From Streptomyces sp. DG2A-72 (lineage in GTDB: Bacteria > Actinomycetota > Actinomycetes > Streptomycetales > Streptomycetaceae): a stretch of 64,000 nt of DNA. Numbering within the stretch: the stretch's first letter is position 1; each line of letters opens with the position of its first letter. This document shows positions 57,466-64,000 of this stretch, one piece after another. The translations under genes were made by a program, and so were the position numbers. Where the stretch lies: assembly GCF_030499575.1 (NCBI RefSeq), contig NZ_JASTLC010000001.1, positions 1,860,001-1,924,000 of the forward strand. Reading direction: 5' to 3'. The notes beneath the pieces were generated by a model that saw only the letters and a list, made by a program, of their open reading frames with translations, was not told the DNA's origin and ran no database searches.

Positions 57466-60261
57466 TCACCGATGTGACGTGAACTCGACCACCTGCTGGT
57501 ACGTCGGCCGGTTCTGCCAGCTGATGTTGGGGTGCTTGATGCCGCCCAGCGTGCGCTGGTTGATCGAGTCGGCGCACCACTGGTTGCCGGCCGCGCACAG
57601 GTCGTCGCCGGGGTAGACCTGGGCCGCGGTCTTGCCGGCCGCCTCCTTCAGCGTGCTGATCAGCGTGTCCCGGCAGGCGCTGAGGCTGCCGCCGCCGCAG
57701 TACTTCCGCGCGAGCGGACCCTCCACCTTCTCACCGAGCACCGCCCGGATGTCCTTGTCGACATAGCTCCACCAGCCGTACTGGAAGGCGCTTCCGGCAT
57801 GGGCTCCGGTCGGGCCGTGGGCGGCCGACGGGGTCTCGTCGATCGGCAGGTTGGCGGTGAACGCGCCGTACAGCTCGCTGCCGAGGCCGGGTTCGAACTC
57901 GGCCTTCACCAGCAGTGGCCACCACGCGTCCAGGATGCGGATCGCGTCGGCATGGGCGTACGTCTTCGAACCGGCCTTCGTCTCCGTGCGTTTGCCGCCC
58001 GCCGTCAGCCACGCGGACAGCTTGTCGACCGCCGCCTTGGCCGTGGCGTCGGTCACCGTCGAGCTGTTGACGACCTTGAGCAGATCCGGCAGCACGTCCT
58101 GAGCCCGCAGGTCGGCGAGCCCGGCGTCGGCCATCGCCTTGGTCAGCGAGGCCCGAGTGACTCCACCGGCGGCGACCAGCTTCTTCACCCGGTCCTCCAG
58201 CAGATCGCCGCGGTGCACGGACCCGACGCCCCAGGGCGCGGCCGTGTAGTCCTTGGCCTGCTTGTTGTTCCAGGAGATGTAGTAGTCCTGGTCGATGGAG
58301 TTCGGGTGCGCGGACGCAGGCGTGTAGTCGGCGGTGTTCGTCGCCGGGTTCCAGTTCTTCCACTCGTACGCCGGCCGCGCCCACACCGGGAACTCGGCGT
58401 CGACGCCGGTGGCCCGTACCGGGTTGTCGCCGCTGTTGTAGTACGCGGTGTGCTCGGAGTCGACGTAGAACCAGTTGAACGTGTAGTTGATGTGCTGCAC
58501 CGCGCGCTGGAAGGTCTGCGGGCTGTTGACGTAGCCCGGGTCGTTGAGCATCTGGAAACCGATGATCGAGTCGGCCTCGTGCAGGAAGGACGAGCGCAGG
58601 GTGGTGTAGGCGACCTTCTTGCCGTCGACGGTGGCGCGGTATTGGACGGGGCCGTACTTGGTGCGCCAGACCCGCATGGTGTACGAGCCCGCCGCCGTGC
58701 CGTCGGCGGTGGTCGGCTTCCAGGCGTTCTTCTGCTCGACCTTCTCCATCGCCGTACAGGTGCCGCGGTACAGGTAGTGGTAGTCGTCCTGGCACAGTTC
58801 GACCGCGTAGCTGTCGATGATGTCCTGGCCGGAGGTCGTGGCGCTCCACGAGTAGTCCTGGCCGCGGCCGAGTTCGACGTACATGCTCAGCCCCGCGAAG
58901 GAGGCGCCGCGGGCGCTGAGACCGGGGCCCTGGATCTCCTGGAGCATCAGCAGCTGGGGCGCGAAGTAGCCGGTCTGGGGCCCGAAGACGGCGACCGGGT
59001 GGCCGCTGGCGGTGTGCTCGCCGCCGACCACCAGGGCGTTGGACATACCGCGTTTGGCGGAGGAGAGCGCGGTGGCGGTCGCGGTGCTCGACGTGCTGGC
59101 GGCGCTCGACGTCGAGGCACTGCCCGTACGGTCGTACACCAGCTGTTCCTCGTCCACCGAACCGGCGTCGGGCATCGCGGTGCCCTGCGGGTCGTCGGGC
59201 TTCGAGGCGTACGGGAAGCTGCCGTCATGGAGGGTGAGGACGGCCTCGGGGTCGTTGCGCTCGCGGAAGGACTCCCAGACCTTGGTGCCCTCGGCGACGC
59301 CGTACTTCTCCTGCGCGGCGAGCAGGGAGAGCGCGTTGTTGACCTCGCCGCCGCCTCCGGAGCCGAACAGGGCGCCGATGACGGAGGCCAGCGCGACCAG
59401 GTCGGTGGGCTTGAAGTGCTGGATCGTGCCGGCGTTGGTGATGGAGTCCTTGTGGCCGGTCAGGACGTACTCGCCGGGGAAATAGCGGCCTTTGTCGGAG
59501 GCGTCGATGTAGGCGTTGATGCCGGCGATGTAGGCGTTGACGTCGGCGAGAGCCTGCCGGCCGCGCTCGCCGTTGCTGGCGACGGCGTTGTCGATCTGCG
59601 CCTGGAGGTCGGCCTCGGTGTAGGGCGCGGCGCGCCAGAACTGCTGCTCCAGGCCCTGGTTGGAGGGAGCACCGCCCGCGAAGGGGGTCAGCTGGCCGCG
59701 TCCGACATGGCGGAAGACGTCCATCAGCCACAGCCGGTCCTCAGCTGCCGCGTAGCCGGCGCCGAACTCCGTGCCGTACCGAGTGGTACCGGTGATGTGC
59801 GGCACACCCGTCTTCTTGTCGCGGACGATCGTCACGTCGCTGCGGCCGGCGGGCTTGACGGTGGAGGCGACTTGATCGGCGGGGACCCCGAAGGACGCGT
59901 CGTTGAAGAACGAGTTGATCGTGGAGTTGGTGAGGCCGGAGTAGCCGGTGGCCAGGTTGGCGTAGGGGCCGAGCTGGTCCTCGGCGTGTGCGGGCTGGGT
60001 GCCGAAGGCCTGGTTCAGGATGATCTGGGCGAGGGTGGCGTTGCCGTTCTGGCCGGCCGGGAGGATGTCGGAGCACTGGCTGCCGCAGTGGTCGGTGACC
60101 GCCGCCGCGTCGACCTCCGCGGTCTCGGCCGCCGCCGCTTGGGAAAGCGGGGACAAAAGACCGGCAATCAGGACGCATACGGAAGCCGACTTCAGGAACC
60201 CGGGGAATCTACGGGGAGTTCTCAGTCTGTCGAGTGCGGTGCGTGGGGTGCGCCGTGGCAT
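57466..60261 (-). CDS. secreted penicillin-acylase-family Ntn hydrolase
   Basis: A 931-residue precursor. Signal peptide about 20-45 (ASVCVLIAGLLSPLSQAAAA). The alpha-chain region carries RDKKTGVPHITGTTRYGTEFGAGYAAAEDRLWLMDVFRHVGRGQL, the family fingerprint. A Ser/Thr/Ala-rich spacer ends at the autocleavage point before Ser407 (KRGMSNALVVGG), which becomes the N-terminal nucleophile. The beta chain follows (VFGPQTGYFAPQLLMLQEIQGPG). Relatives cleave penicillins, acyl-homoserine lactones or cyclic lipopeptides. The specificity here cannot be read. Convergent with the alpha/beta hydrolase gene (16-nt gap). Confidence 0.92.
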   Translation of the reverse strand: MPRRTPRTALDRLRTPRRFPGFLKSASVCVLIAGLLSPLSQAAAAETAEVDAAAVTDHCGSQCSDILPAGQNGNATLAQIILNQAFGTQPAHAEDQLGPYANLATGYSGLTNSTINSFFNDASFGVPADQVASTVKPAGRSDVTIVRDKKTGVPHITGTTRYGTEFGAGYAAAEDRLWLMDVFRHVGRGQLTPFAGGAPSNQGLEQQFWRAAPYTEADLQAQIDNAVASNGERGRQALADVNAYIAGINAYIDASDKGRYFPGEYVLTGHKDSITNAGTIQHFKPTDLVALASVIGALFGSGGGGEVNNALSLLAAQEKYGVAEGTKVWESFRERNDPEAVLTLHDGSFPYASKPDDPQGTAMPDAGSVDEEQLVYDRTGSASTSSAASTSSTATATALSSAKRGMSNALVVGGEHTASGHPVAVFGPQTGYFAPQLLMLQEIQGPGLSARGASFAGLSMYVELGRGQDYSWSATTSGQDIIDSYAVELCQDDYHYLYRGTCTAMEKVEQKNAWKPTTADGTAAGSYTMRVWRTKYGPVQYRATVDGKKVAYTTLRSSFLHEADSIIGFQMLNDPGYVNSPQTFQRAVQHINYTFNWFYVDSEHTAYYNSGDNPVRATGVDAEFPVWARPAYEWKNWNPATNTADYTPASAHPNSIDQDYYISWNNKQAKDYTAAPWGVGSVHRGDLLEDRVKKLVAAGGVTRASLTKAMADAGLADLRAQDVLPDLLKVVNSSTVTDATAKAAVDKLSAWLTAGGKRTETKAGSKTYAHADAIRILDAWWPLLVKAEFEPGLGSELYGAFTANLPIDETPSAAHGPTGAHAGSAFQYGWWSYVDKDIRAVLGEKVEGPLARKYCGGGSLSACRDTLISTLKEAAGKTAAQVYPGDDLCAAGNQWCADSINQRTLGGIKHPNISWQNRPTYQQVVEFTSHR

Positions 60262-60460
60262 GGCAGCTCCTACGGACGGGGGTGGGCCCGGACGTTACCG
60301 CCGGTATCCCCGAGATGGAAGGTGAACATGCGTCAACTTCTGGAGGTCATGGAAAAAGGATGGAGCCGAATCGCGTGTCGATACGTCTATTCGGCAACGT
60401 CCGAACGACGACGCCGAAGTAACCGAAGTACAGGTGCAGGTGTGACGGAGGTGCAGGGCG
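60262..60460. other. divergent gap upstream of the acylase and the zinc-ribbon gene
   Basis: About 200 nt, AT-richer around 60,350-60,430. A TTGACG hexamer on the minus strand (near 60,332) could belong to the acylase promoter but has no well-spaced -10. A plus-strand open frame from 60,328 has GGAAGG upstream but overlaps the next gene in another frame and is not supported as coding. Confidence 0.35.
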
Positions 60461-61069
60461 ATGGCCGGTTTCCGGAGTCTGGCGAGACAGGTGCGAGATC
60501 CACGGTGCGATCTGGCGCTACGGCGCTACTCGCTCCGCAAGTGCCTTGAGCGGTTCGCTCCGTACGGGCACAGGGCGACCTGGGACCATTTGTGCTCCCG
60601 GGCGGGGTTCGGTCCCGAGGACCGGTCGCCCGATCCAGCGCGGCTCGTGGCCGCGTTGGACGAGCTGGAAGAGGCGCGTTCGGTGTGGCTTGCCTATGAG
60701 GGTGGGTTCGCCGAGCGGCGCAAGAAGGAAAAGCACGACGGACTGCGCAGGCCGGGCAGCGTTGATGACTGGCACCGGCTGACCTGGGGCGGTTTCGGAG
60801 TCGCCTGGTGCGACGATCCGCGGGTCCACCCGCGGGAACCCCTGGCCGAGGTACTGCGCCGACTGATCTCCGCCCTGGAACGCGAACCGGGGTCCGACTG
60901 CCCGGTGTGCGGCGGAGCGCGCCTGATCTGGAAGTACAACCTGGCCCATGAACCTTCGTCGGGCCCGGTGTGCACGGACTGCGGCATCGTGGTGCCGCGT
61001 CCGGTGCTGACGCCCGAGGCGCTGGCCACGGCCAGGCGCGGACGGCTGCTGGTGTCCGCATCCGCATAG
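60461..61069 (+). CDS. uncharacterised protein with C-terminal zinc ribbon
   Basis: A 202-residue protein I cannot name. It opens RSLARQVRDPRCDLALRRYSLRKCLERFAPYGHRATWDHLC, highly basic and helical. The C-terminal part has two Cys pairs, CPVCGG (near 147) and CTDCG (near 172), forming a likely zinc ribbon around KYNLAHEPSSGPV. No signal peptide. GGAGG lies 9 nt before ATG 60461. Similar hypothetical proteins are usual in streptomycetes; a nucleic-acid or protein-binding role is only a guess. Confidence 0.72.
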   Translation: MAGFRSLARQVRDPRCDLALRRYSLRKCLERFAPYGHRATWDHLCSRAGFGPEDRSPDPARLVAALDELEEARSVWLAYEGGFAERRKKEKHDGLRRPGSVDDWHRLTWGGFGVAWCDDPRVHPREPLAEVLRRLISALEREPGSDCPVCGGARLIWKYNLAHEPSSGPVCTDCGIVVPRPVLTPEALATARRGRLLVSASA

Positions 61070-61167
61070 GTACGGCGGGGGTGCGCCGGGGATGCCGCAC
61101 CCCCGATCGAACGCGGTGAGCTGCGGTGCCGGAGGGCATTGTCAGTGGTGGCTGGCACCATCGAGGC

Positions 61168-61887
61168 ATGGTGCAGGTGTGTCTCAACGGGGCCCGGGGG
61201 GCCGCCGACAGTGCCGGGGTGCCGCTGTCGCCGGAGGCGATGGCCGAGTCGGCCGTGCTCGCCGTCGCGGCCGGAGCGACGGACGTCCATGTTCATCCCA
61301 AGACGCCTTGCGGACAGGATTCTTTGTCGCCGCGGGTGGTTGCGGCGACGCTCGATGCGATACGGGCGCGGGTGTCGGTGCCGGTCGGGGTGACCACCGG
61401 TGCGTGGGCCGAGCCTGATCCGGTGGCGCGGCTGGAGCGCGTGCGTGGGTGGACGGTGCTTCCCGATCACGCCTCGGTCAACTGGCATGAGCCGGGCGCC
61501 GAGGAGATCGCCGCCGTGCTGATCGAGCGTGGGGTCGGTGTGGAGGCGGGGATCTGGTCCGGGACGGACGGGGCGGATCGGTTCGCGCGCTCGCCCCTCG
61601 GGGGAAAGGTCCTGCGGGTGCTGGCGGAGGTGACGGATCCGTCGCCGGACACGGCCGAGGAGAGCGCGCGGGTGTTGTTGGCCGACCTGGGGTCGGCGCA
61701 TGGCCGGCCTGTGTTGCTCCATGGGGAGGACGGGGGCGCGTGGCCTGTGCTGCGGCTGGCGGGGCGGTTGGGGCTGGCGACGCGGATCGGGATGGAGGAC
61801 ACGGTGGTCCTGCCGGACGGGGGGCGGGCGGGGTCCAATGCGGAGTTGGTGGCGGCGGGGGTTCGGGAGTACGGGGCGTGCCGTTAG
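61168..61887 (+). CDS. BKACE-family beta-keto acid cleavage enzyme (DUF849)
   Basis: A 239-residue TIM-barrel protein beginning MVQVCLNGARG and containing DVHVHPK (His41, His43 zinc ligands), DHASVNWHEPGAEE, GVEAGIWSGTDGADRF and the C-terminal RIGMEDTVVLPDGGRAGSNAELV. The family cleaves beta-keto acids with acetyl-CoA, the prototype acting on 3-keto-5-aminohexanoate in lysine fermentation; substrates elsewhere vary. The start at ATG 61168 fits family N-termini although its ribosome site is very close; GTG 61126 with GGTGAG is an alternative. Followed by tandem repeats. Confidence 0.86.
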   Translation: MVQVCLNGARGAADSAGVPLSPEAMAESAVLAVAAGATDVHVHPKTPCGQDSLSPRVVAATLDAIRARVSVPVGVTTGAWAEPDPVARLERVRGWTVLPDHASVNWHEPGAEEIAAVLIERGVGVEAGIWSGTDGADRFARSPLGGKVLRVLAEVTDPSPDTAEESARVLLADLGSAHGRPVLLHGEDGGAWPVLRLAGRLGLATRIGMEDTVVLPDGGRAGSNAELVAAGVREYGACR

Positions 61888-61941
61888 CGGTGCCCGAGTG
61901 ATCGTGGGCTGAGTGGTGCCCGGGGTTGGGGCTGGGCGGGG

Positions 61942-62135
61942 GTGGGTCGCGCAGCCCGGCGCTGACGGGGCGCCGCGGGGATGGGCGCCGTGAGGTGGGT
62001 CGCGCAGCCCGGCGCTGACGGGGCGCCGCGGGGATGGGCGCCGTGAGGTGGGTCGCGCAGCCCGGCGCTGACGGGGCGCCGCGGGGATGGGCGCCGTGAG
62101 GTGGGTCGCGCAGCCCGGCGCTGACGGGGCGCCGC
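61942..62135 (+). repeat. 53-bp perfect tandem repeat, 3.7 copies
   Basis: Units start at 61,942, 61,995, 62,048 and 62,101, each beginning GTGGGTCGCGCAGCCCGGCG. The first three are identical 53-mers as far as I can check; the fourth stops after 35 nt. Units contain short palindromes (GGCGCCGCGG). Since 53 is not a multiple of three the array is not coding. It occupies most of the 379-nt convergent gap between the BKACE and soxR genes. Confidence 0.95.
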
Positions 62136-62171
62136 CTGCGCCCACCCGTGCCGCCCCAGGCGGCACGCATG

Positions 62172-62241
62172 CCCGCAGCTTGGGCGGGACAGCAGCCCGC
62201 AGCTGGGCGGGACGGCGGCCCTCAGCTGGGCGGGACGGCCG
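62172..62241 (+). repeat. 23-24-bp imperfect tandem repeat, three copies
   Basis: Three adjacent units of the form CCCGCAGCTGGGCGGGACGGC (62,172-62,195; 62,196-62,218; 62,219-62,241) with one to three differences each, followed by a decayed fourth. Directly downstream of the 53-bp array and unrelated to it in sequence. Confidence 0.8.
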
Positions 62242-62266
62242 CCCGCAACCCGGTGGCCGTGCGTGG

Positions 62267-62758
62267 TTACTCGGCCTTCCTGCCGTCTCGTTCCACCATC
62301 AGGCGGGAGCCCGAGCGGCGTTCGCCGAAGACGTCGTCCGGGTTGGAGAGGACGCAGGTGTTGAGGGAGAGGCAGCCGCAGCCGATGCAGTCGGTCAAGT
62401 GGTCGCGGAGGCGGTTGAGTTGCTTGATGCGTTCGTCGAGTTCGGAGCGCCAGGCCTCGGAGAGGTGGGCCCAGTCGTCCTTGGTGGGGGTGCGTTCCTC
62501 GGGGAGTTCGGCCAGGGCCTCGCGGATGGTGGCCAGGGGGATGCCGACGCGTTGGGCGGCGCGGATGAAGGCGACTCGGCGGAGGGTGTCGCGGGTGTAG
62601 CGGCGTTGGTTGCCGGAGGTTCGGCGACTGGTGATCAGGCCCTTGGACTCGTAGAAGTGCAGGGCGGAAACCGCGGCGCCGCTGCGGGCGGCGAGCTGAC
62701 CGACTGTGAGCTCGTGGACCTTCTCGTGAATCTGGGGCACCCCTCGAAGGTTACCCAT
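62267..62758 (-). CDS. soxR: SoxR redox-sensing MerR-family regulator
   Basis: A 163-residue regulator. N-terminal MerR helix-turn-helix ([49 protein letters not shown]), dimerisation helix, then the [2Fe-2S] motif C-x2-C-x-C-x5-C (Cys124, 127, 129 and 135; [12 protein letters not shown]). SoxR senses redox-active compounds; in streptomycetes it controls a small set of genes answering to coloured antibiotics. ATG 62758 is preceded by AGCAGG; the frame extends to 62821 without need, and a GTG at 62740 is less likely. Confidence 0.95.
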   Translation of the reverse strand: MGNLRGVPQIHEKVHELTVGQLAARSGAAVSALHFYESKGLITSRRTSGNQRRYTRDTLRRVAFIRAAQRVGIPLATIREALAELPEERTPTKDDWAHLSEAWRSELDERIKQLNRLRDHLTDCIGCGCLSLNTCVLSNPDDVFGERRSGSRLMVERDGRKAE

Positions 62759-62829
62759 CGAAGACCTGCTGCGGCTCCGGCTGTCCGGAGAGCTCCTGTG
62801 CGTTGACAGGTGACCCGCCACCTACCATG

Positions 62830-62845
62830 CTAAGCAGTTGCTTAG
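62830..62845. promoter_or_regulatory. candidate operator upstream of the MaoC hydratase gene
   Basis: CTAAGCA-GT-TGCTTAG is a perfect 7+7 inverted repeat 33-48 nt before the hydratase start, in the gap shared with the divergent soxR gene. It has the size of TetR sites that control acyl-CoA genes, and a TetR gene lies just beyond the hydratase. It does not resemble the known SoxR box. Confidence 0.6.
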
Positions 62846-62877
62846 GCAGGTCACATTGCGACGCGAGAGGCCGGGAC

Positions 62878-63339
62878 ATGGCAGAGCCGAGGATCTTCAC
62901 GTCCGCCGACGAACTGAAGGCGGCGGTGGGCGAGCAGCTGGGACACACCGACTGGCTGGAGATCGACCAGAAGCGGATCGACCTGTTCGCGGAGGCCACG
63001 GGTGATCACCAGTGGATCCACGTCGACCCGGAGAAGGCGGCGACCGGACCCTTCGGGACCACCATCGCCCACGGGTATCTCACGCTGTCGCTGCTTCCGC
63101 TCTTCGGACCCCAGCTGATCAAGGTCGAGGGCGTGAAGATGGGCGTCAACTACGGGACGAACAAGGTCCGTTTCCCCGCACCGGTGCCGGTCGGATCGCG
63201 GCTGCGCGCCACCGCCGCGATCAGCGGCGTCGACGAGGTGACCGGGGGCGTGCAGGTGACCGTCGCCTTCACCGTGGAGCGCGACGGCGGCGACAAACCG
63301 GTGTGCGTCGCCGAGTCGGTGTCCCGCTATTACCTCTGA
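62878..63339 (+). CDS. MaoC-like (R)-specific enoyl-CoA hydratase
   Basis: A 153-residue hot-dog-fold hydratase. The catalytic dyad is Asp43 and His48 in FAEATGDHQWIHVDPEKAATGPFGTTIAHGYLTLSLL, the R-hydratase fingerprint; FVP-like NKVRFPAPVPVGSRLR follows. It hydrates trans-2-enoyl-CoA to (R)-3-hydroxyacyl-CoA. ATG 62878 has GAGAGG about 6 nt upstream. The upstream extension of the frame to 62803 crosses the operator palindrome and is unlikely to be coding. The TetR gene ends 26 nt downstream, convergent. Confidence 0.93.
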   Translation: MAEPRIFTSADELKAAVGEQLGHTDWLEIDQKRIDLFAEATGDHQWIHVDPEKAATGPFGTTIAHGYLTLSLLPLFGPQLIKVEGVKMGVNYGTNKVRFPAPVPVGSRLRATAAISGVDEVTGGVQVTVAFTVERDGGDKPVCVAESVSRYYL

Positions 63340-63365
63340 GGGCAGGGCCTGTCCGGCAGACCGGA

Positions 63366-63989
63366 CTACTTCGCCCCCACCATCCGCAGCACGAGGTCGG
63401 CATAGAGCGCGCCGACCTCGTCCGGGGTCCACGGACCGTCGATGCTGAACCAGCGGGCGACGTCGACGCAGAGCGAGAGCACCGCGAGCGTGGTGCCCTT
63501 CACATCGAGGACGTCGAACTCGCCCGCGGCCACGCCGTCCTCGATGATCCCGCGCACCTCGGCGTCGCACTGACGGCGCAGCGCGACGATCTCCGCGCGG
63601 GCCTCGGGGCCGAGTGAGTCGAGTTCGTACTGCACGACCCGCGCGGTGGTGCGCCCCCCGGCGTGCCAGCGCACGAAGGAGCTCACGGCATCGGCGAGCC
63701 GCTCCGCCGGGCTGCCCTGGCGCTGCGCCGCCGTACGCAGGATGTCGAGTGCCTTCTCATGCCCGATCCGGCTGATGCGGTGAAGCAGCTCTTCCTTGGT
63801 CTTGTAGTGGATGTAGAGCGCGGCCGGGCTCATACCAGCGCGGCCCGCGATGTCACGGGTCGTGGTGGCGTGGTAGCCGCGCTCGGCGAAGGCCTCCACG
63901 GCGGCGATCAGCAGCCGCCGGGCCGCGTCCGGCGTGACCTCGCCCCACGCCTGCGGTTCGCCGCCGGCCGTCTCCTGCGCCGCACTCAT
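63366..63989 (-). CDS. TetR-family regulator
   Basis: A 207-residue regulator with N-terminal helix-turn-helix (RRLLIAAVEAFAERGYHATTTRDIAGRAGMSPAALYIHYKTKEELL, about 24-70) and a helical C-terminal domain of the type seen in regulators of acyl-CoA metabolism. It is convergent with the MaoC gene and may bind the CTAAGCA-type palindrome upstream of that gene. Complete in this window; ATG 63989. Its own promoter lies beyond the right edge. Confidence 0.9.
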   Translation of the reverse strand: MSAAQETAGGEPQAWGEVTPDAARRLLIAAVEAFAERGYHATTTRDIAGRAGMSPAALYIHYKTKEELLHRISRIGHEKALDILRTAAQRQGSPAERLADAVSSFVRWHAGGRTTARVVQYELDSLGPEARAEIVALRRQCDAEVRGIIEDGVAAGEFDVLDVKGTTLAVLSLCVDVARWFSIDGPWTPDEVGALYADLVLRMVGAK

Positions 63990-64000
63990 CGCTCGTTCGC

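Noticed and set aside
60328..60549. Small gene upstream of the zinc-ribbon gene
   Set aside because: Although preceded by GGAAGG, it overlaps the better supported gene in another frame and has no recognisable sequence.
61942..62241. Possible CRISPR array
   Set aside because: The repeats are directly adjacent with no unique spacers, units of 53 and 23 bp, and no cas genes nearby.

Overview
The window is chromosomal DNA of a high-GC actinomycete, almost certainly Streptomyces. The coding DNA is very GC-rich, starts are often GTG, adjacent genes often overlap by ATGA, GTGA or TGATG, a tRNA-Leu(GAG) is present, and typical Streptomyces palindromic repeats lie between genes. No transposase, integrase, rRNA gene or CRISPR array was found.

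Layout. (1) 1-6,600: the 5' part of an M20 peptidase gene, tRNA-Leu(GAG), then an overlapping gene pair. The first gene of the pair encodes a 1,288-residue epsilon-poly-lysine-synthase-like enzyme (adenylation domain, carrier domain, six membrane segments, three left-handed beta-helix domains). Its specificity code can be read by eye and looks lysine-like. The second encodes an M1 zinc aminopeptidase. (2) 6,614-35,989: one 29-kb minus-strand operon for a phage-tail-like contractile injection system (eCIS/AFP-like). In transcription order: sheath, tube, gp26-like baseplate protein, Pro/Ala-rich protein, Afp16-like terminator, AAA+ ATPase, a small protein, a 2,142-residue DUF4157 giant, a candidate immunity protein, Afp7-like and LysM proteins, gpD-like hub, gpV spike (frameshifted as given), PAAR tip, gp25, two large J-type baseplate proteins, a tail protein with a beta-helix-like region, a DUF6519 protein and a peptidoglycan amidase. 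(3) 36,355-41,994: ychJ, then a gluconate/idonate locus (gntR, gntK, gntP, an SDR dehydrogenase and an idonate-5-dehydrogenase-like gene), ending in gene debris. (4) 42,005-49,180: a cytochrome b / molybdopterin oxidoreductase pair, an APC permease, a TPR-like protein, a DMT-like membrane protein, a Nudix hydrolase, two DUF202 proteins and a His-rich protein. (5) 49,200-54,710: two acyl-CoA operons with one TetR regulator and matching palindromic operators. (6) 54,800-64,000: a NamZ-like muramidase, an alpha/beta hydrolase, a penicillin-acylase-family amidase, an unknown zinc-ribbon protein, a BKACE-family enzyme, a 53-bp tandem array, soxR, a MaoC hydratase and a TetR regulator.

The most interesting part is the eCIS operon. 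The DUF4157 protein looks like a modular cargo protein: HExxH-bearing DUF4157 head, very long charged and low-complexity stalk, hydrophobic helical segment, basic linker, and a C-terminal domain with ADP-ribosyltransferase-like motifs. It is followed 22 nt later, with an excellent ribosome binding site, by a helical-repeat protein placed like an immunity gene. GC content falls and codon use changes across exactly this tip-plus-immunity block. This suggests a recently exchanged toxin/immunity cassette inside an otherwise conserved structural operon.

A palindromic repeat also recurs: between genes, inside a second fragment of the idonate dehydrogenase gene, and translated in frame inside the second J-type baseplate gene. 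This points to insertion of a short element into coding DNA.
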